Below are positions 1-7,437 of a stretch of 64,000 nucleotides of DNA, one piece after another (position 1 is the first letter of the stretch; the number at the start of each line of letters is the position of its first letter). This DNA comes from Planctomycetaceae bacterium. Lineage in GTDB: Bacteria > Planctomycetota > Planctomycetia > Planctomycetales > Planctomycetaceae. Where the stretch lies: contig JAEUII010000440.1 in NCBI GenBank assembly GCA_016795145.1, forward strand, positions 1 to 64,000, written 5' to 3'. Under the pieces are notes generated by a model. That model did no database searches. It worked only from the letters and a program-made list of their open reading frames with translations, and was not told the origin of the DNA. The translations under genes were made by a program, and so were the position numbers.

Positions 1-414
1 GAGCCATGCCTTCCAAATCCAGTCACCTACACAAAACTCCGTCGTGGTAACCGGCAGAAAGACTCGTTCAGCAGTCAGCAGTGTTCGCCGGAGTGATGAT
101 GGAGCCCTCGCGGCGAATGACCACGCAGGCAAGCCCCATCAAAACAGCCCGAGGACAAGTCGGTACCAACTGGCGAATGCCATTGGTTCTGACTTCCCGC
201 AGAACGAAATCTGTCTGCCGCCAGGCTTCGAATAGCCAAACATTCTTCGGGCCTCGTTAGCTGAGATTCTACTCAAACGCCCAATCCTTCGTTGGTATGT
301 TCCCAATCCGGTCGATGCGACCGACGCAGTTTCGACTTGGGGGGCAAACTACTCCGGTCGGTCTCACCGGAGGGACTCATCGAGCCATTTGGGGGGTGCC
401 CTGAAGCCCACATT
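1..414. other. No supported gene at left edge
   Basis: I see no convincing gene here. Short open frames exist on both strands, but none shows a recognisable domain, a good ribosome-binding site or a credible start. The segment lies just downstream of the ankyrin-repeat scrap on the minus strand and may be decayed coding DNA. Confidence 0.4.
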
Positions 415-493
415 TCGGCCATGTAACGTGCCCATCACGAGCCGCCTGCATCAGCGGAGTCATGCCGTCAGACTGTCGCACGTTGACGTCCGC
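415..493 (-). pseudogene. Ankyrin-repeat fragment
   Basis: The minus strand reads ADVNVRQSDGMTPLMQAARD followed by GHV, a near-consensus single ankyrin repeat (G-x-T/M-P-L-x-x-A-A-x-x-G-H-x). A stop lies immediately upstream in the same frame, and after about 26 residues the reading frame loses ankyrin character. It is therefore a scrap of a longer ankyrin-repeat gene rather than a functional gene. It sits just downstream of the fusion gene on the same strand. Confidence is limited by the short length. Confidence 0.4.
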
Positions 494-513
494 CTCTCAT
501 CTCCTTCTGCGTT

Positions 514-2466
514 TCAATCAGTTAGGCCATGCGATGTATCATCCTTCTCGCGCTCTCGACGCTGAATCGCCATCTCCCAGAACTCCCGACCGAATTTATC
601 CGAGACAACGGAAGACCGCATGACATCGGTCGCCCCGTCCGCTATTCGCAGGCCGTTGAGATCCCGCAGTCGATCGCCAATATCGACGCGATCGGAGTAC
701 CCTTCGCCACCAAACGCCCTGGCCGCAGCATCGACGGCACTCAACGCGATCTCGACACCCTCTGCCTTAAGTCCGTTGATCAATGGAGCAGCTTCTTTGT
801 AGTTTCCGTCATCCAGCAACTTTGCAGCATTGACGGCCAGAGCATGAGCCATACGCAACTCGGTGGTGTGCTGTCCCATCGGTTGCTGCAGATGAGTGAA
901 TCGTCCGATTGGGCCGCCGTAGACAATTCTCGTCTTCAGGCGTTCCGCCATTTGTTCAAGAGCACCTTCTGCGGTTCCCAGTGCGGCCGCAGTTTGCATG
1001 AGCCGCCAGTAAAGGAAATGCTGCTCGAAAACGTCACGTCCGCCGCCATCAACGCCCAGTAGACCGTCGTCAGGAACGAACACATCATTCATTGTCATCC
1101 CACCGTAAGAGTTGCCCGTCAGGCCATGAGCGCCGAACGTTTCGATCTTCAATCCCTTTGCGTCGATCGGTACAACGAAGGCACTGAGTTTCCTCGGTTT
1201 GTTCTCGGTGCTCCTTGTAATGACGATAATGTCGGTTGCCTGCTCCAGCCGAGCATTGAAGCGTTTTTCGCCGTTCAGGATGAAACCACCATCCACTTTT
1301 TTCGACGTCGACACCATAGAAGCGAAGTCCGAACCATACTCCGGCTCGGTGATAGTAATGGCAAAGTAACGCTTTCCAGCAGCGACCTCTTGTAGCATCG
1401 CCTTGCAACGAGGGGCATCAGACTTCAGCAGCACTCGTGCATGGGCAGCCCCGACCACATCGCGAAGGTTAAGGTCGTGTTTTCCAGCGTGACGAAACAC
1501 TTCCAACATCTGGCTGGAATTCCAGCCAAGACCGCCAAGCTCAACCGGAAGATCCAGCGCCGGCAGACCATAAGACGCCGATTCTCTTCGCCATGCTCGC
1601 GGCGAACGAAGTTCGCTTCGAGCCATCAAGAGTTTGGCAGTGTCATCAATGCGGCTGTTTATTTGCTCAATCGTGAGTGATTCAGGCTCTGTGGTCGATC
1701 GCGACAGTCGAATCGTAAAGACAGTATTCAGTTCATTGACATACTTACCTTGGATTTCGGGAGGGTACTCGAGGTAGAATCGTCCCGTGCCATCGGCTCC
1801 TCGTGCCAGGGTGAACTTCTTGTCCTTGACAGGAGAAGTGGGGTCTAGCACATGAAGTAGCGACTCGTCGTTCTTCTTCAACAACACAAAATGCCGTCCA
1901 AGGAAACTACCATCGGGCTGGGTTACAGAAAAACTCAGAATCTTGAGTTCACCGACACCGACTTCAAGGTGTGGCTCGCCAGCTGTCTCCCACGTTACAT
2001 TGTCGGTTGCGTAAGGAGAATTCGGAGCAGACTGAATCTCGACCTCAATATCTATACCATTGATGTGTTTCTCGTAATGCAACAGCAGTTCGACAAACAG
2101 CTTGTTACTCACTCGACCATCCAGCAATGCGGGAATGGCCTCAAAGGACTGCAATGACAAGCGATGTGGGTTGGCATGAGGCTCAATCCCAGCCATTCCA
2201 CGAAGGGCTTGGGTCGCGATAACTGCCGCCGCACTGGGGCATGCACCGCCACCGCTCTTGGCGATCAATTTGTCGAGTTCACTTTGTTTGACGAGGACGT
2301 CACCAGTTCCGCCGTCCAGCCGCTGTAAATCCCCAAGAACATCGCCCACCAATTGCCATGGCGATTCAGTGGTCGTCGCAGTTTCCTGAGCGACAGTCGC
2401 GCAACTGAACATCACTGTGACGAAAAGAAAGGCAATCATTTGCATCCGTTTGAACTTGAGGGACAT
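514..2466 (-). CDS. Exported Cys-His-Asp (C39/papain-like) domain fused to acyl-CoA dehydrogenase
   Basis: A 650-residue protein. The ATG at 2466 is chosen because AAGGA lies about 8 bases upstream and the product then begins with a Sec-type signal (hydrophobic residues 8-21, likely cleavage after ATVA near residue 26). Residues 65-215 carry GGGACPS (Cys76), GRHFVLL (His192) and LDP (Asp208), in the order of the catalytic Cys-His-Asp of papain-fold/C39-like peptidases. Residues 262-640 form a full-length acyl-CoA dehydrogenase: TEPEYGSD at 373-380 is the FAD/substrate signature, and AFGGEGYSDRV...DGATDVMR is the C-terminal signature. At the usual catalytic-base position there is Asp (ADGAT) rather than Glu. 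A soluble flavoenzyme behind an export signal is topologically odd. Both domain calls rest on motifs; the fusion is directly visible as one uninterrupted frame. The N-terminal function is less certain than the dehydrogenase. Confidence 0.75.
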   Translation of the reverse strand: MSLKFKRMQMIAFLFVTVMFSCATVAQETATTTESPWQLVGDVLGDLQRLDGGTGDVLVKQSELDKLIAKSGGGACPSAAAVIATQALRGMAGIEPHANPHRLSLQSFEAIPALLDGRVSNKLFVELLLHYEKHINGIDIEVEIQSAPNSPYATDNVTWETAGEPHLEVGVGELKILSFSVTQPDGSFLGRHFVLLKKNDESLLHVLDPTSPVKDKKFTLARGADGTGRFYLEYPPEIQGKYVNELNTVFTIRLSRSTTEPESLTIEQINSRIDDTAKLLMARSELRSPRAWRRESASYGLPALDLPVELGGLGWNSSQMLEVFRHAGKHDLNLRDVVGAAHARVLLKSDAPRCKAMLQEVAAGKRYFAITITEPEYGSDFASMVSTSKKVDGGFILNGEKRFNARLEQATDIIVITRSTENKPRKLSAFVVPIDAKGLKIETFGAHGLTGNSYGGMTMNDVFVPDDGLLGVDGGGRDVFEQHFLYWRLMQTAAALGTAEGALEQMAERLKTRIVYGGPIGRFTHLQQPMGQHTTELRMAHALAVNAAKLLDDGNYKEAAPLINGLKAEGVEIALSAVDAAARAFGGEGYSDRVDIGDRLRDLNGLRIADGATDVMRSSVVSDKFGREFWEMAIQRREREKDDTSHGLTD

Positions 2467-2708
2467 TTCATGTTCCTTGTAAACAGCACAGCGGTGTGCA
2501 GCACCAGTGTTCATGGTGCGTCGAAAGACCAAGAGTCGTCCGCGACAGTCGATTCTGGCTGACGGGCTTCATAAGTCATCGTCACTGGATGCTACCTGCT
2601 TCCCACCCCCACGGGAAGCAGTAGCCACAAGCGAACTGTGTTTCGGACAATGCAGAGCAGGCGTCACCGCCACAGTTGCAAATCAGCAAATGAATCTCAC
2701 GCGGAACG
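2467..2708. other. Intergenic between fusion gene and CBASS cassette
   Basis: About 240 bases without a supported gene. It should hold the promoter of the fusion gene and the end of the CBASS transcript, but I see no clear terminator hairpin or promoter box. Confidence 0.4.
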
Positions 2709-3626
2709 TCATGTATTGATGCCAAGACGATTCTTTGCATCTAGAACCATCTTCTCCGATCCAATACGCATGTCGGTCTCGTACTCATCTCTAAACCACA
2801 TGTATACACGCTGTGGAACCGTTGGCGAACTCTTTCTTCGCTCAAAAACTGTATCCTGAAGGCGTCGAGATGCCTCCAAGAATTCTTCTTGCGGAACCGT
2901 CTCGGTCAGCCCGCGATGCCATATCTTTTCAAGTATCGACTTTGATTTTTCAGAAGCAGAAGCCGAATCTTGGTGCTTTCGTCCTTCTCGGAAAAGCTTG
3001 AGTGCTGCCGGCAAAAGCGGCATCAGCACGGAAACAACAATACGATCAGCATCCCACTTCAGATATAGAGAAACTGCCGGTGCGATAATCACCATGAAGA
3101 ATATCAGCACAACATAGAGAGTGAAGTACCCCCGCCGCAGCGTCGAATCCCATCGCATATTTGCACGCTGGCAGACAAGGCGACCATACTCAATCGGAAG
3201 TTCACTAGCTGATAGTGGATACCAATCTAAAAGCCGGTCTGTCGTCTCCGTCTTTTTGAATTTCGTCGCCAGGTTATGGATGGTTTCTGGATCGGGGCGA
3301 GGATCACAAAGAAACGAATTCCATGGAATACGAAATAGGTCTGTATCGAACGCCTCTTGGATTCTCGCTCCGAGTTCCTGCTTCTGTTTGATAGTTGGCT
3401 CAAGAAAGATTATATCGAAGAGCAGAATGCAGAGTGCGTACAGAGCCGCCCATGCCTTACAGGCGGGGCACGCCCATGAGACGATGGGGCCGAGGGCGGC
3501 CGCAGAAAGTGCAAGCACAGACTGCGTTGTAGCCATCTGTTTCACAGTCGCGTAGGCTTTGCTGGATGCCGCGATCTGGTCTACAAATTCAGGAAGTCTC
3601 TGTCGTTCTGAGATGTCATTCAACAT
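2709..3626 (-). CDS. S-4TM family predicted pore-forming CBASS effector
   Basis: A 305-residue protein. The start at 3626 (MLNDISERQ) lies 5 bases after the stop of the upstream nucleotidyltransferase; an alternative start at 3674 would overlap that gene, but the chosen N-terminus fits the family's usual beginning. Four hydrophobic segments are visible: about residues 36-52, 56-76, 167-189 and 195-212, arranged as two pairs separated by a ~90-residue cytosolic stretch containing DLFRIPWNSF and a P-x-x-E-x-I motif, the layout of SMODS-associating 4TM (S-4TM) proteins. In CBASS systems such proteins are predicted to bind a cyclic oligonucleotide and permeabilise the inner membrane, killing the infected cell. 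Co-orientation and tight spacing with the CD-NTase support this role. No ubiquitin-transfer-like or HORMA/TRIP13 accessory genes are adjacent, so this would be a minimal (type I-like) system. Confidence 0.82.
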   Translation of the reverse strand: MLNDISERQRLPEFVDQIAASSKAYATVKQMATTQSVLALSAAALGPIVSWACPACKAWAALYALCILLFDIIFLEPTIKQKQELGARIQEAFDTDLFRIPWNSFLCDPRPDPETIHNLATKFKKTETTDRLLDWYPLSASELPIEYGRLVCQRANMRWDSTLRRGYFTLYVVLIFFMVIIAPAVSLYLKWDADRIVVSVLMPLLPAALKLFREGRKHQDSASASEKSKSILEKIWHRGLTETVPQEEFLEASRRLQDTVFERRKSSPTVPQRVYMWFRDEYETDMRIGSEKMVLDAKNRLGINT

Positions 3627-3631
3627 GCGAT

Positions 3632-4495
3632 TCAACCGTATGCTGGGAAGTAATCGCCGAAGACAATCCGCCATTTACCAAACGCTGATTCGATCTTTCC
3701 ATTATCGGCAAGGTCGATCGCTTCTGTAGCTTTGTCCAAAGCTGTTTTCATGCGGGAAGTGACTTCGTCTCTCTTCGTCTGAGTGTCGAGATACGAGCCA
3801 ACATTTCCACCGTAACCAGCGGGATCATATACGCCAAGCGTGATCTTGTTCCTTGCGTTGTCGAAGAAGTATTTGACTGCAGATGGGTAGTCCGTGATCT
3901 CCGCGTACTGAAATAAATCATAGGCCAATGTTTCTAGATGAAATGACCTGAGTTTCAGACTATGCGCCCGATTCCAACACTTCAACATTTTCACGAGAGG
4001 GACGAATTTACCGCCCCTTTTTGCATTAAGGGTAGACCACAACTCGATGTGTTTTGATGGATCCGTGGGGATCCATCGCTTCTGAATCGAATCCGGAATC
4101 AGATATCCGCCTCCTTGACGGTCAAATCCTGGCACCACATCCACGTAGAAATCTGTGAATCTGATCGTGACCGCCTGTCCATCGCGACTGATCTCCGAGT
4201 TGTTGTACGACTTCGCCAAAGCTCGCTTCACCTTATCCAGTAAAGACGCATGGCCATCTTTCTCGAAGTACTTGGAATTCATCACGAGGAAGACATCCAC
4301 ATCAGCTTCTGCCAATGGCGCGATCATCGTGTTTCGCATGTATGAGCCGACGAGAAATGACCGTTCAACTGTCATTTCCTTTGCGACATTATCTCGGACG
4401 TTCTGTTGTCGAGCAGAGACTGTCGAAGCCTGCAGGCTGGTGATCTCAAGGTTCTCTTTCAGTTTTTGGAACCCAGAGGTAACTGTCGTCGCCAT
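3632..4495 (-). CDS. CD-NTase (SMODS-type cyclic oligonucleotide synthase)
   Basis: A 287-residue nucleotidyltransferase of the CBASS/SMODS group. The ATG at 4495 has GGGGAG 8 bases upstream; an extended frame to 4645 lacks such support. The polymerase-beta-like active site is complete: helix motif GSYMRNT (G50-S51), paired metal-binding acidic residues ADVDVF (D65 and D67), and a third acid in FYVDVVPGF (D119). Residues 165-190 (LVKMLKCWN..., SFHLETL) match the C-terminal helical half of the family. On phage sensing such enzymes make a cyclic di- or trinucleotide that activates a partner effector; here the partner is the S-4TM gene starting 5 bases downstream. The nucleotide product cannot be read from sequence. 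The neighbouring tRNA fragment and toxin remnants suggest acquisition within a mobile island. Confidence 0.88.
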   Translation of the reverse strand: MATTVTSGFQKLKENLEITSLQASTVSARQQNVRDNVAKEMTVERSFLVGSYMRNTMIAPLAEADVDVFLVMNSKYFEKDGHASLLDKVKRALAKSYNNSEISRDGQAVTIRFTDFYVDVVPGFDRQGGGYLIPDSIQKRWIPTDPSKHIELWSTLNAKRGGKFVPLVKMLKCWNRAHSLKLRSFHLETLAYDLFQYAEITDYPSAVKYFFDNARNKITLGVYDPAGYGGNVGSYLDTQTKRDEVTSRMKTALDKATEAIDLADNGKIESAFGKWRIVFGDYFPAYG

Positions 4496-4696
4496 AAACA
4501 AGTCTCCCCAACCTTCTCGCCAGTGGTATGCCACACCTACGGAAGGGGGGAGAGTAATGTTGGGCCGTAGAATGTCAACGCAAGACTCTTCGTCGATGGC
4601 GGTAGTCCTCAAAAAGCAACAGGAGAAGCGAAACGTGCGAGGCAAGCAAAAACGCGCAATGCATGAATGCTGCCAGCTTTCCGGCTAAAGCCGGGA

Positions 4697-5200
4697 CTAA
4701 AAGCGGAGTTGTGAGTCTTTACCGTTGGAATTGGGCGGGTTGCGATGGCCGAATTTGGCGAAGAGCGGTGGCAAGACCAGCAGGTTGAGCAATGTCGATG
4801 TGACGAGTCCGACGTGGATGACGAAGGCCATCGGGTATTCGATCTCCTGTCCGGGTTTGTTGCCGGTGACGAGAAGCGGAAACAGGGCCACGCCGGTGGT
4901 CAGGGCCGTCAAGAGGATCGGGGCGAGGCGTTCTTCGGCTCCGCGAATGAACAGTTCCGGGCCGAAGGGGACGCCCTTTTCTCTTTGCAGATGCCGGTAG
5001 TGGTCCATCAGCATGATGCCGTTACGAACTGCGACTCCGAAGACCGTGACAAAGCCGATCAACGATCCGCGTGAGATAACTCCTCCGGACAGAAACGCTC
5101 CTCCGATGCCGTCGACCAGAGCAACGGGAAGTGTCAGGAAGATCAGTAATACGGACCGCATATTCTGGAAGTCGGAATACAGCAGCAGGACGCCTGTTGC
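4697..5200 (-). pseudogene. C-terminal remnant of CusA/CzcA-type RND heavy-metal efflux pump
   Basis: Only about 165 residues of a protein normally near 1,030-1,060 residues remain. The frame carries the last transmembrane helices of an HME-type RND transporter: [67 protein letters not shown] and a final helix ending in LVLPPLF. Homology starts abruptly near 5200, and the ~20 residues the frame could add upstream look unrelated. There is no adaptor or outer-membrane component nearby. It is a truncated, non-functional gene, presumably cut by the recombination that shaped this island. Its 3' end is about 200 bases from the CBASS promoter region. Confidence 0.85.
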
Positions 5201-5274
5201 ATTGTAAGGCTTAAAAAGGTGCCTCGTCCGCAGAATCTGTGGGTAGGAATTCATTGGATCGTGGCATTCCCTTG

Positions 5275-5445
5275 TCATGAGTCGGCGAGGATGGCACGCG
5301 GTATCTGCACGTTGCACAACTGACAGATAGCGGCCTTCACTTGGGTCGGCAGATCATCCCAAGACTCAATGACATGTCTCAGATCCTCTGAAATTGCCGA
5401 CCGGCAACCATTGATGCAACCATCGCAGGGGACATGTTGTAACTC
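5275..5445 (-). pseudogene. Unidentified C-terminal protein remnant beside the tRNA fragment
   Basis: The minus strand encodes a protein-like tail with VPCDGCINGC, a later CQLC, and the pattern [14 protein letters not shown] followed by VKAAI. No start is visible other than ones running into the tRNA fragment. The D-L-x-x-V-I-x-x-W-x-x-L-P pattern resembles short tails seen near recombinases in some planctomycetes, but I cannot assign it. I read it as a truncated gene end placed against the tRNA fragment, with low confidence. Confidence 0.25.
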
Positions 5446-5477
5446 GTTGGCTGTTATGCTCTTACGAAGAGCATCAT

Positions 5478-5537
5478 CCGGTCTTGAAAACCGGAGTGCC
5501 CGCAAGGGTACCCAGGGTTCGAATCCCTGTCTCTCCG
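5478..5537 (+). pseudogene. tRNA-Ser(UGA) 3' fragment (probable att-site footprint)
   Basis: Bases 5478-5494 form an anticodon arm (CCGGT / CTTGAAA / ACCGG) with anticodon TGA at 5485-5487. A long class II variable arm follows (GTGCCCGCAAGGGTAC), then a T arm (CAGGG TTCGAAT CCCTG, 5513-5529), the 3' acceptor strand TCTCTCC and discriminator G at 5537; CCA is not encoded. The 5' acceptor strand (expected GGAGAGA) and D arm are absent: the sequence just upstream does not fold as a D arm and resembles none. The gene is thus cut just before the anticodon stem, as expected for the duplicated 3' end left when an integrase inserts into a tRNA gene. Confidence 0.85.
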
Positions 5538-5573
5538 CTTCCGATAGTCGCTCAAGCCACAGCGTTTATCCCA

Positions 5574-5602
5574 GAAACCCCGAGTTCCCTCGGGGTTTCT
5601 TT
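5574..5602 (+). terminator. Rho-independent terminator behind the tRNA-Ser fragment
   Basis: A perfect 11-bp inverted repeat (GAAACCCCGAG / CTCGGGGTTTC) with a TTCC loop, followed by a short T-rich run (TTTCTTT overlapping the stem end). It lies 37 bases after the tRNA fragment and is probably its native terminator, carried along with the 3' end. Confidence 0.8.
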
Positions 5603-5901
5603 GCGTTTACGGCCCCACGGTTCCGTCCCGTCACGTTTTGTAGGCCGCCGTGTAAACCGGTACAGAAGAATGCCGATTTCAGTGAGCAATTCGTCACCAA
5701 GACGGGCGGCGTGGCGCCACGGCTGGCACCTTGAATTGCTGCTTGCGGCGTCCTCAGCGACATACCAAGACTCTGACACTATTTGAGCTTATTCGTAAAA
5801 CCTATCTGTCGGCTGAATCCGCTGAACTCAACCGATGGAGTTCCAAAGGGACGCGGAATCAAATCACAAGCGAACAAGGCGGCGGATTGAATCTCCTCTG
5901 C
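5603..5901. other. Decayed intergenic segment
   Basis: About 300 bases between the terminator and the Doc remnant. The minus-strand Doc frame continues open past its stop (EEIQSAALFACDLIPRP...) for about 40 codons without recognisable content. No gene is supported. Confidence 0.4.
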
Positions 5902-6042
5902 TCAGGGAGCGAAGGCATGATTCCGGAAGAACTCGGCAATCGGCGTCTTGTCGATCTGACCCTGAGTAACTTCGAGAACAATTTCGACGAGTTACTCATC
6001 GTCTGCTTCGATCGACTGGCCGTTGAGTTCGAGGAAGACCAG
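5902..6042 (-). pseudogene. Doc (death-on-curing) toxin C-terminal remnant with in-frame stop
   Basis: The minus strand reads LVFLELNGQSIEADDE, a TAA stop at 5994-5992, then LVEIVLEVTQGQIDKTPIAE and FFRNH. Without the stop this is the conserved C-terminal third of Doc/Fic-type toxins (FLxLNG...xxDExLVxxMLxVAxGxxDKxxxAxW/F). The N-terminal part including the catalytic HPFxxGNKR motif is absent; a stop lies just upstream in frame. The gene is both truncated and interrupted, so it cannot make toxin. It lies downstream of the intact Fic gene on the same strand, about 230 bases away. Confidence 0.72.
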
Positions 6043-6070
6043 CCAATGTCAGAAGCTCGGGCATATCGTC

Positions 6071-6175
6071 TTACTCAGCAAGCTTTTGAAAGGCCTTCTT
6101 GCGACGAGCATTTATCTTTTTGCTCGCTTTACGAAGTTTTTCTTTCCGACTGTCGTCGGCAACAGCAGTAATCCG
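6071..6175 (-). pseudogene. Possible antitoxin-tail remnant
   Basis: A basic frame ending KEKLRKASKKINARRKKAFQ then KLAE stop runs just upstream of the Doc remnant. It has no usable start codon before an in-frame stop. Its position (immediately 5' of doc) and highly charged helical content fit the tail of an antitoxin gene, but no family signature is visible. Confidence 0.25.
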
Positions 6176-6267
6176 GATGGATCGTACAGGGGCTGACGGG
6201 GGTGTCCGGTGTCACTCAGGAGTTTCTATCTTTGCGTCCCGCGCGCTCGGCCATGACCGTCAATGCA

Positions 6268-7437
6268 TCAGCGCGGAATTGGCATCGTGTCAGTGCCAAG
6301 CACATCAATGTACGACTGCCATGCGTAGGCTCGGTCCCGTTTTCTGCCCGTGACTTCGTGAAGCACGCGGGCTGCGCAAAGCGAATCGATCGCCTTCTGA
6401 GTGGTTGGTTTTGTCGCGGCCAGCAGCTCACCGGCTCGTGCCAGAGTCACGACCGGATGCTGCGGAAGAAGTTCGAACAGGCGAAGGGAATTGACTGTTG
6501 CCGATTGGTGCTGAATGGCTTTCAGACGATCCTCTCCAACAACCTGAAACAAACGCTGAGCCGTCGTGACGCCATCGTCTGCCGACTCAATGACACACCG
6601 CAGAAAGAACTCGATCCAGCCTTCCCAATCACCATGCGTACGGACTCGACTCAGCCTTTCATAGTACTCCTGCTGGTGACGCTTGAAACCAAGGCTGACA
6701 TACAGCAGCGGCGACGAAAGGAGTCCCCACTGTTCGACGAGCAGGGTAATCAGCAACCGGCCGATGCGTCCGCTGCCGTCAAGAAACGGGTGAATGGTCT
6801 CAAACTGTACGTGGGCGAGTCCGGCTCGCACAAGTGGCGGCAGAGAATCACCACTGTGAATCCACTGCTCCAGTGCGCTCAGGCAGTCTGGAACTTCGTC
6901 CGGTGGAGGTGGCACAAATCGAGCGGTTCCAGGACGTGTCCCTCCGATCCAGTTCTGCGATGTCCGCACCATTCCTGGCTGTTTGTCACTGCCGCGAGCG
7001 CCTCGCATCAATCGCTGATGAACCGCACACAGCAGACGCACGCACAATGGCAGCCCATCCGGCTTTTCGATTTCAGCGCGGGCAAATGTCAGGGCATCCA
7101 CGCAGTTACAGATCTCTTCCACATCTGCTGTACGGTCCGATTGACGAGTAGCTTCCCATGCCACGACATCTTCAAGCGTGGCCTGTGTGCCTTCTATCTG
7201 AGAGGACACCACGGCTTCCTTGCGGACGAAGCCATACAGGAACCAGTCCGGGCTGGGCACCATGCTTCCCGCAATCTCCAGTCTGCCGATGGCGGCGATA
7301 GCTGTGGAATGCAGATCGCACAGGATCCCTTCAAGGCAAAAGACTGGGTTCGCCGGTGGCAAGGGGTATGGCACAAAGGCATTGACCCGTTCGCCGGCAA
7401 ATTCTCTGGTAACGTATTTGCCAGTCTCTCGACTCAT
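6268..7437 (-). CDS. Fic-domain protein (predicted nucleotidyl/AMP transferase) with C-terminal winged helix
   Basis: A 389-residue Fic protein. Residues 78-83 (SSQIEG, followed by T) are the N-terminal inhibitory motif S-x-x-x-E-G/N that blocks ATP binding, and residues 216-227 (HPFLDGSGRIGR) are the Fic active-site loop with catalytic His216; the usual Asn is Ser222, a substitution seen in some family members and worth noting. The C-terminal ~80 residues (TLARAGELLAATKPTTQKAI...) look like a winged helix. Such proteins transfer AMP or another nucleotide part to Tyr/Ser/Thr of a target and serve as toxins or regulators. The start at 7437 has AAGG about 12 bases upstream. Its neighbours are toxin and defence remnants, which favours a conflict role, but no target can be inferred. 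Confidence 0.88.
   Translation of the reverse strand: MSRETGKYVTREFAGERVNAFVPYPLPPANPVFCLEGILCDLHSTAIAAIGRLEIAGSMVPSPDWFLYGFVRKEAVVSSQIEGTQATLEDVVAWEATRQSDRTADVEEICNCVDALTFARAEIEKPDGLPLCVRLLCAVHQRLMRGARGSDKQPGMVRTSQNWIGGTRPGTARFVPPPPDEVPDCLSALEQWIHSGDSLPPLVRAGLAHVQFETIHPFLDGSGRIGRLLITLLVEQWGLLSSPLLYVSLGFKRHQQEYYERLSRVRTHGDWEGWIEFFLRCVIESADDGVTTAQRLFQVVGEDRLKAIQHQSATVNSLRLFELLPQHPVVTLARAGELLAATKPTTQKAIDSLCAARVLHEVTGRKRDRAYAWQSYIDVLGTDTMPIPR

Noticed and set aside
44-235. 63-codon plus-strand frame at the left edge
   Set aside because: No ribosome-binding site, no domain, basic Arg/Ser-rich composition typical of random frames in GC-rich DNA.
5450-5537. Intact tRNA-Ser gene
   Set aside because: The bases 5' of the anticodon arm do not form a D arm and no GGAGAGA acceptor strand lies within the expected 25-30 bases.
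5731-6171. 146-codon plus-strand frame
   Set aside because: Antisense to the Doc remnant, whose homology is on the minus strand; the plus-strand product shows no family.
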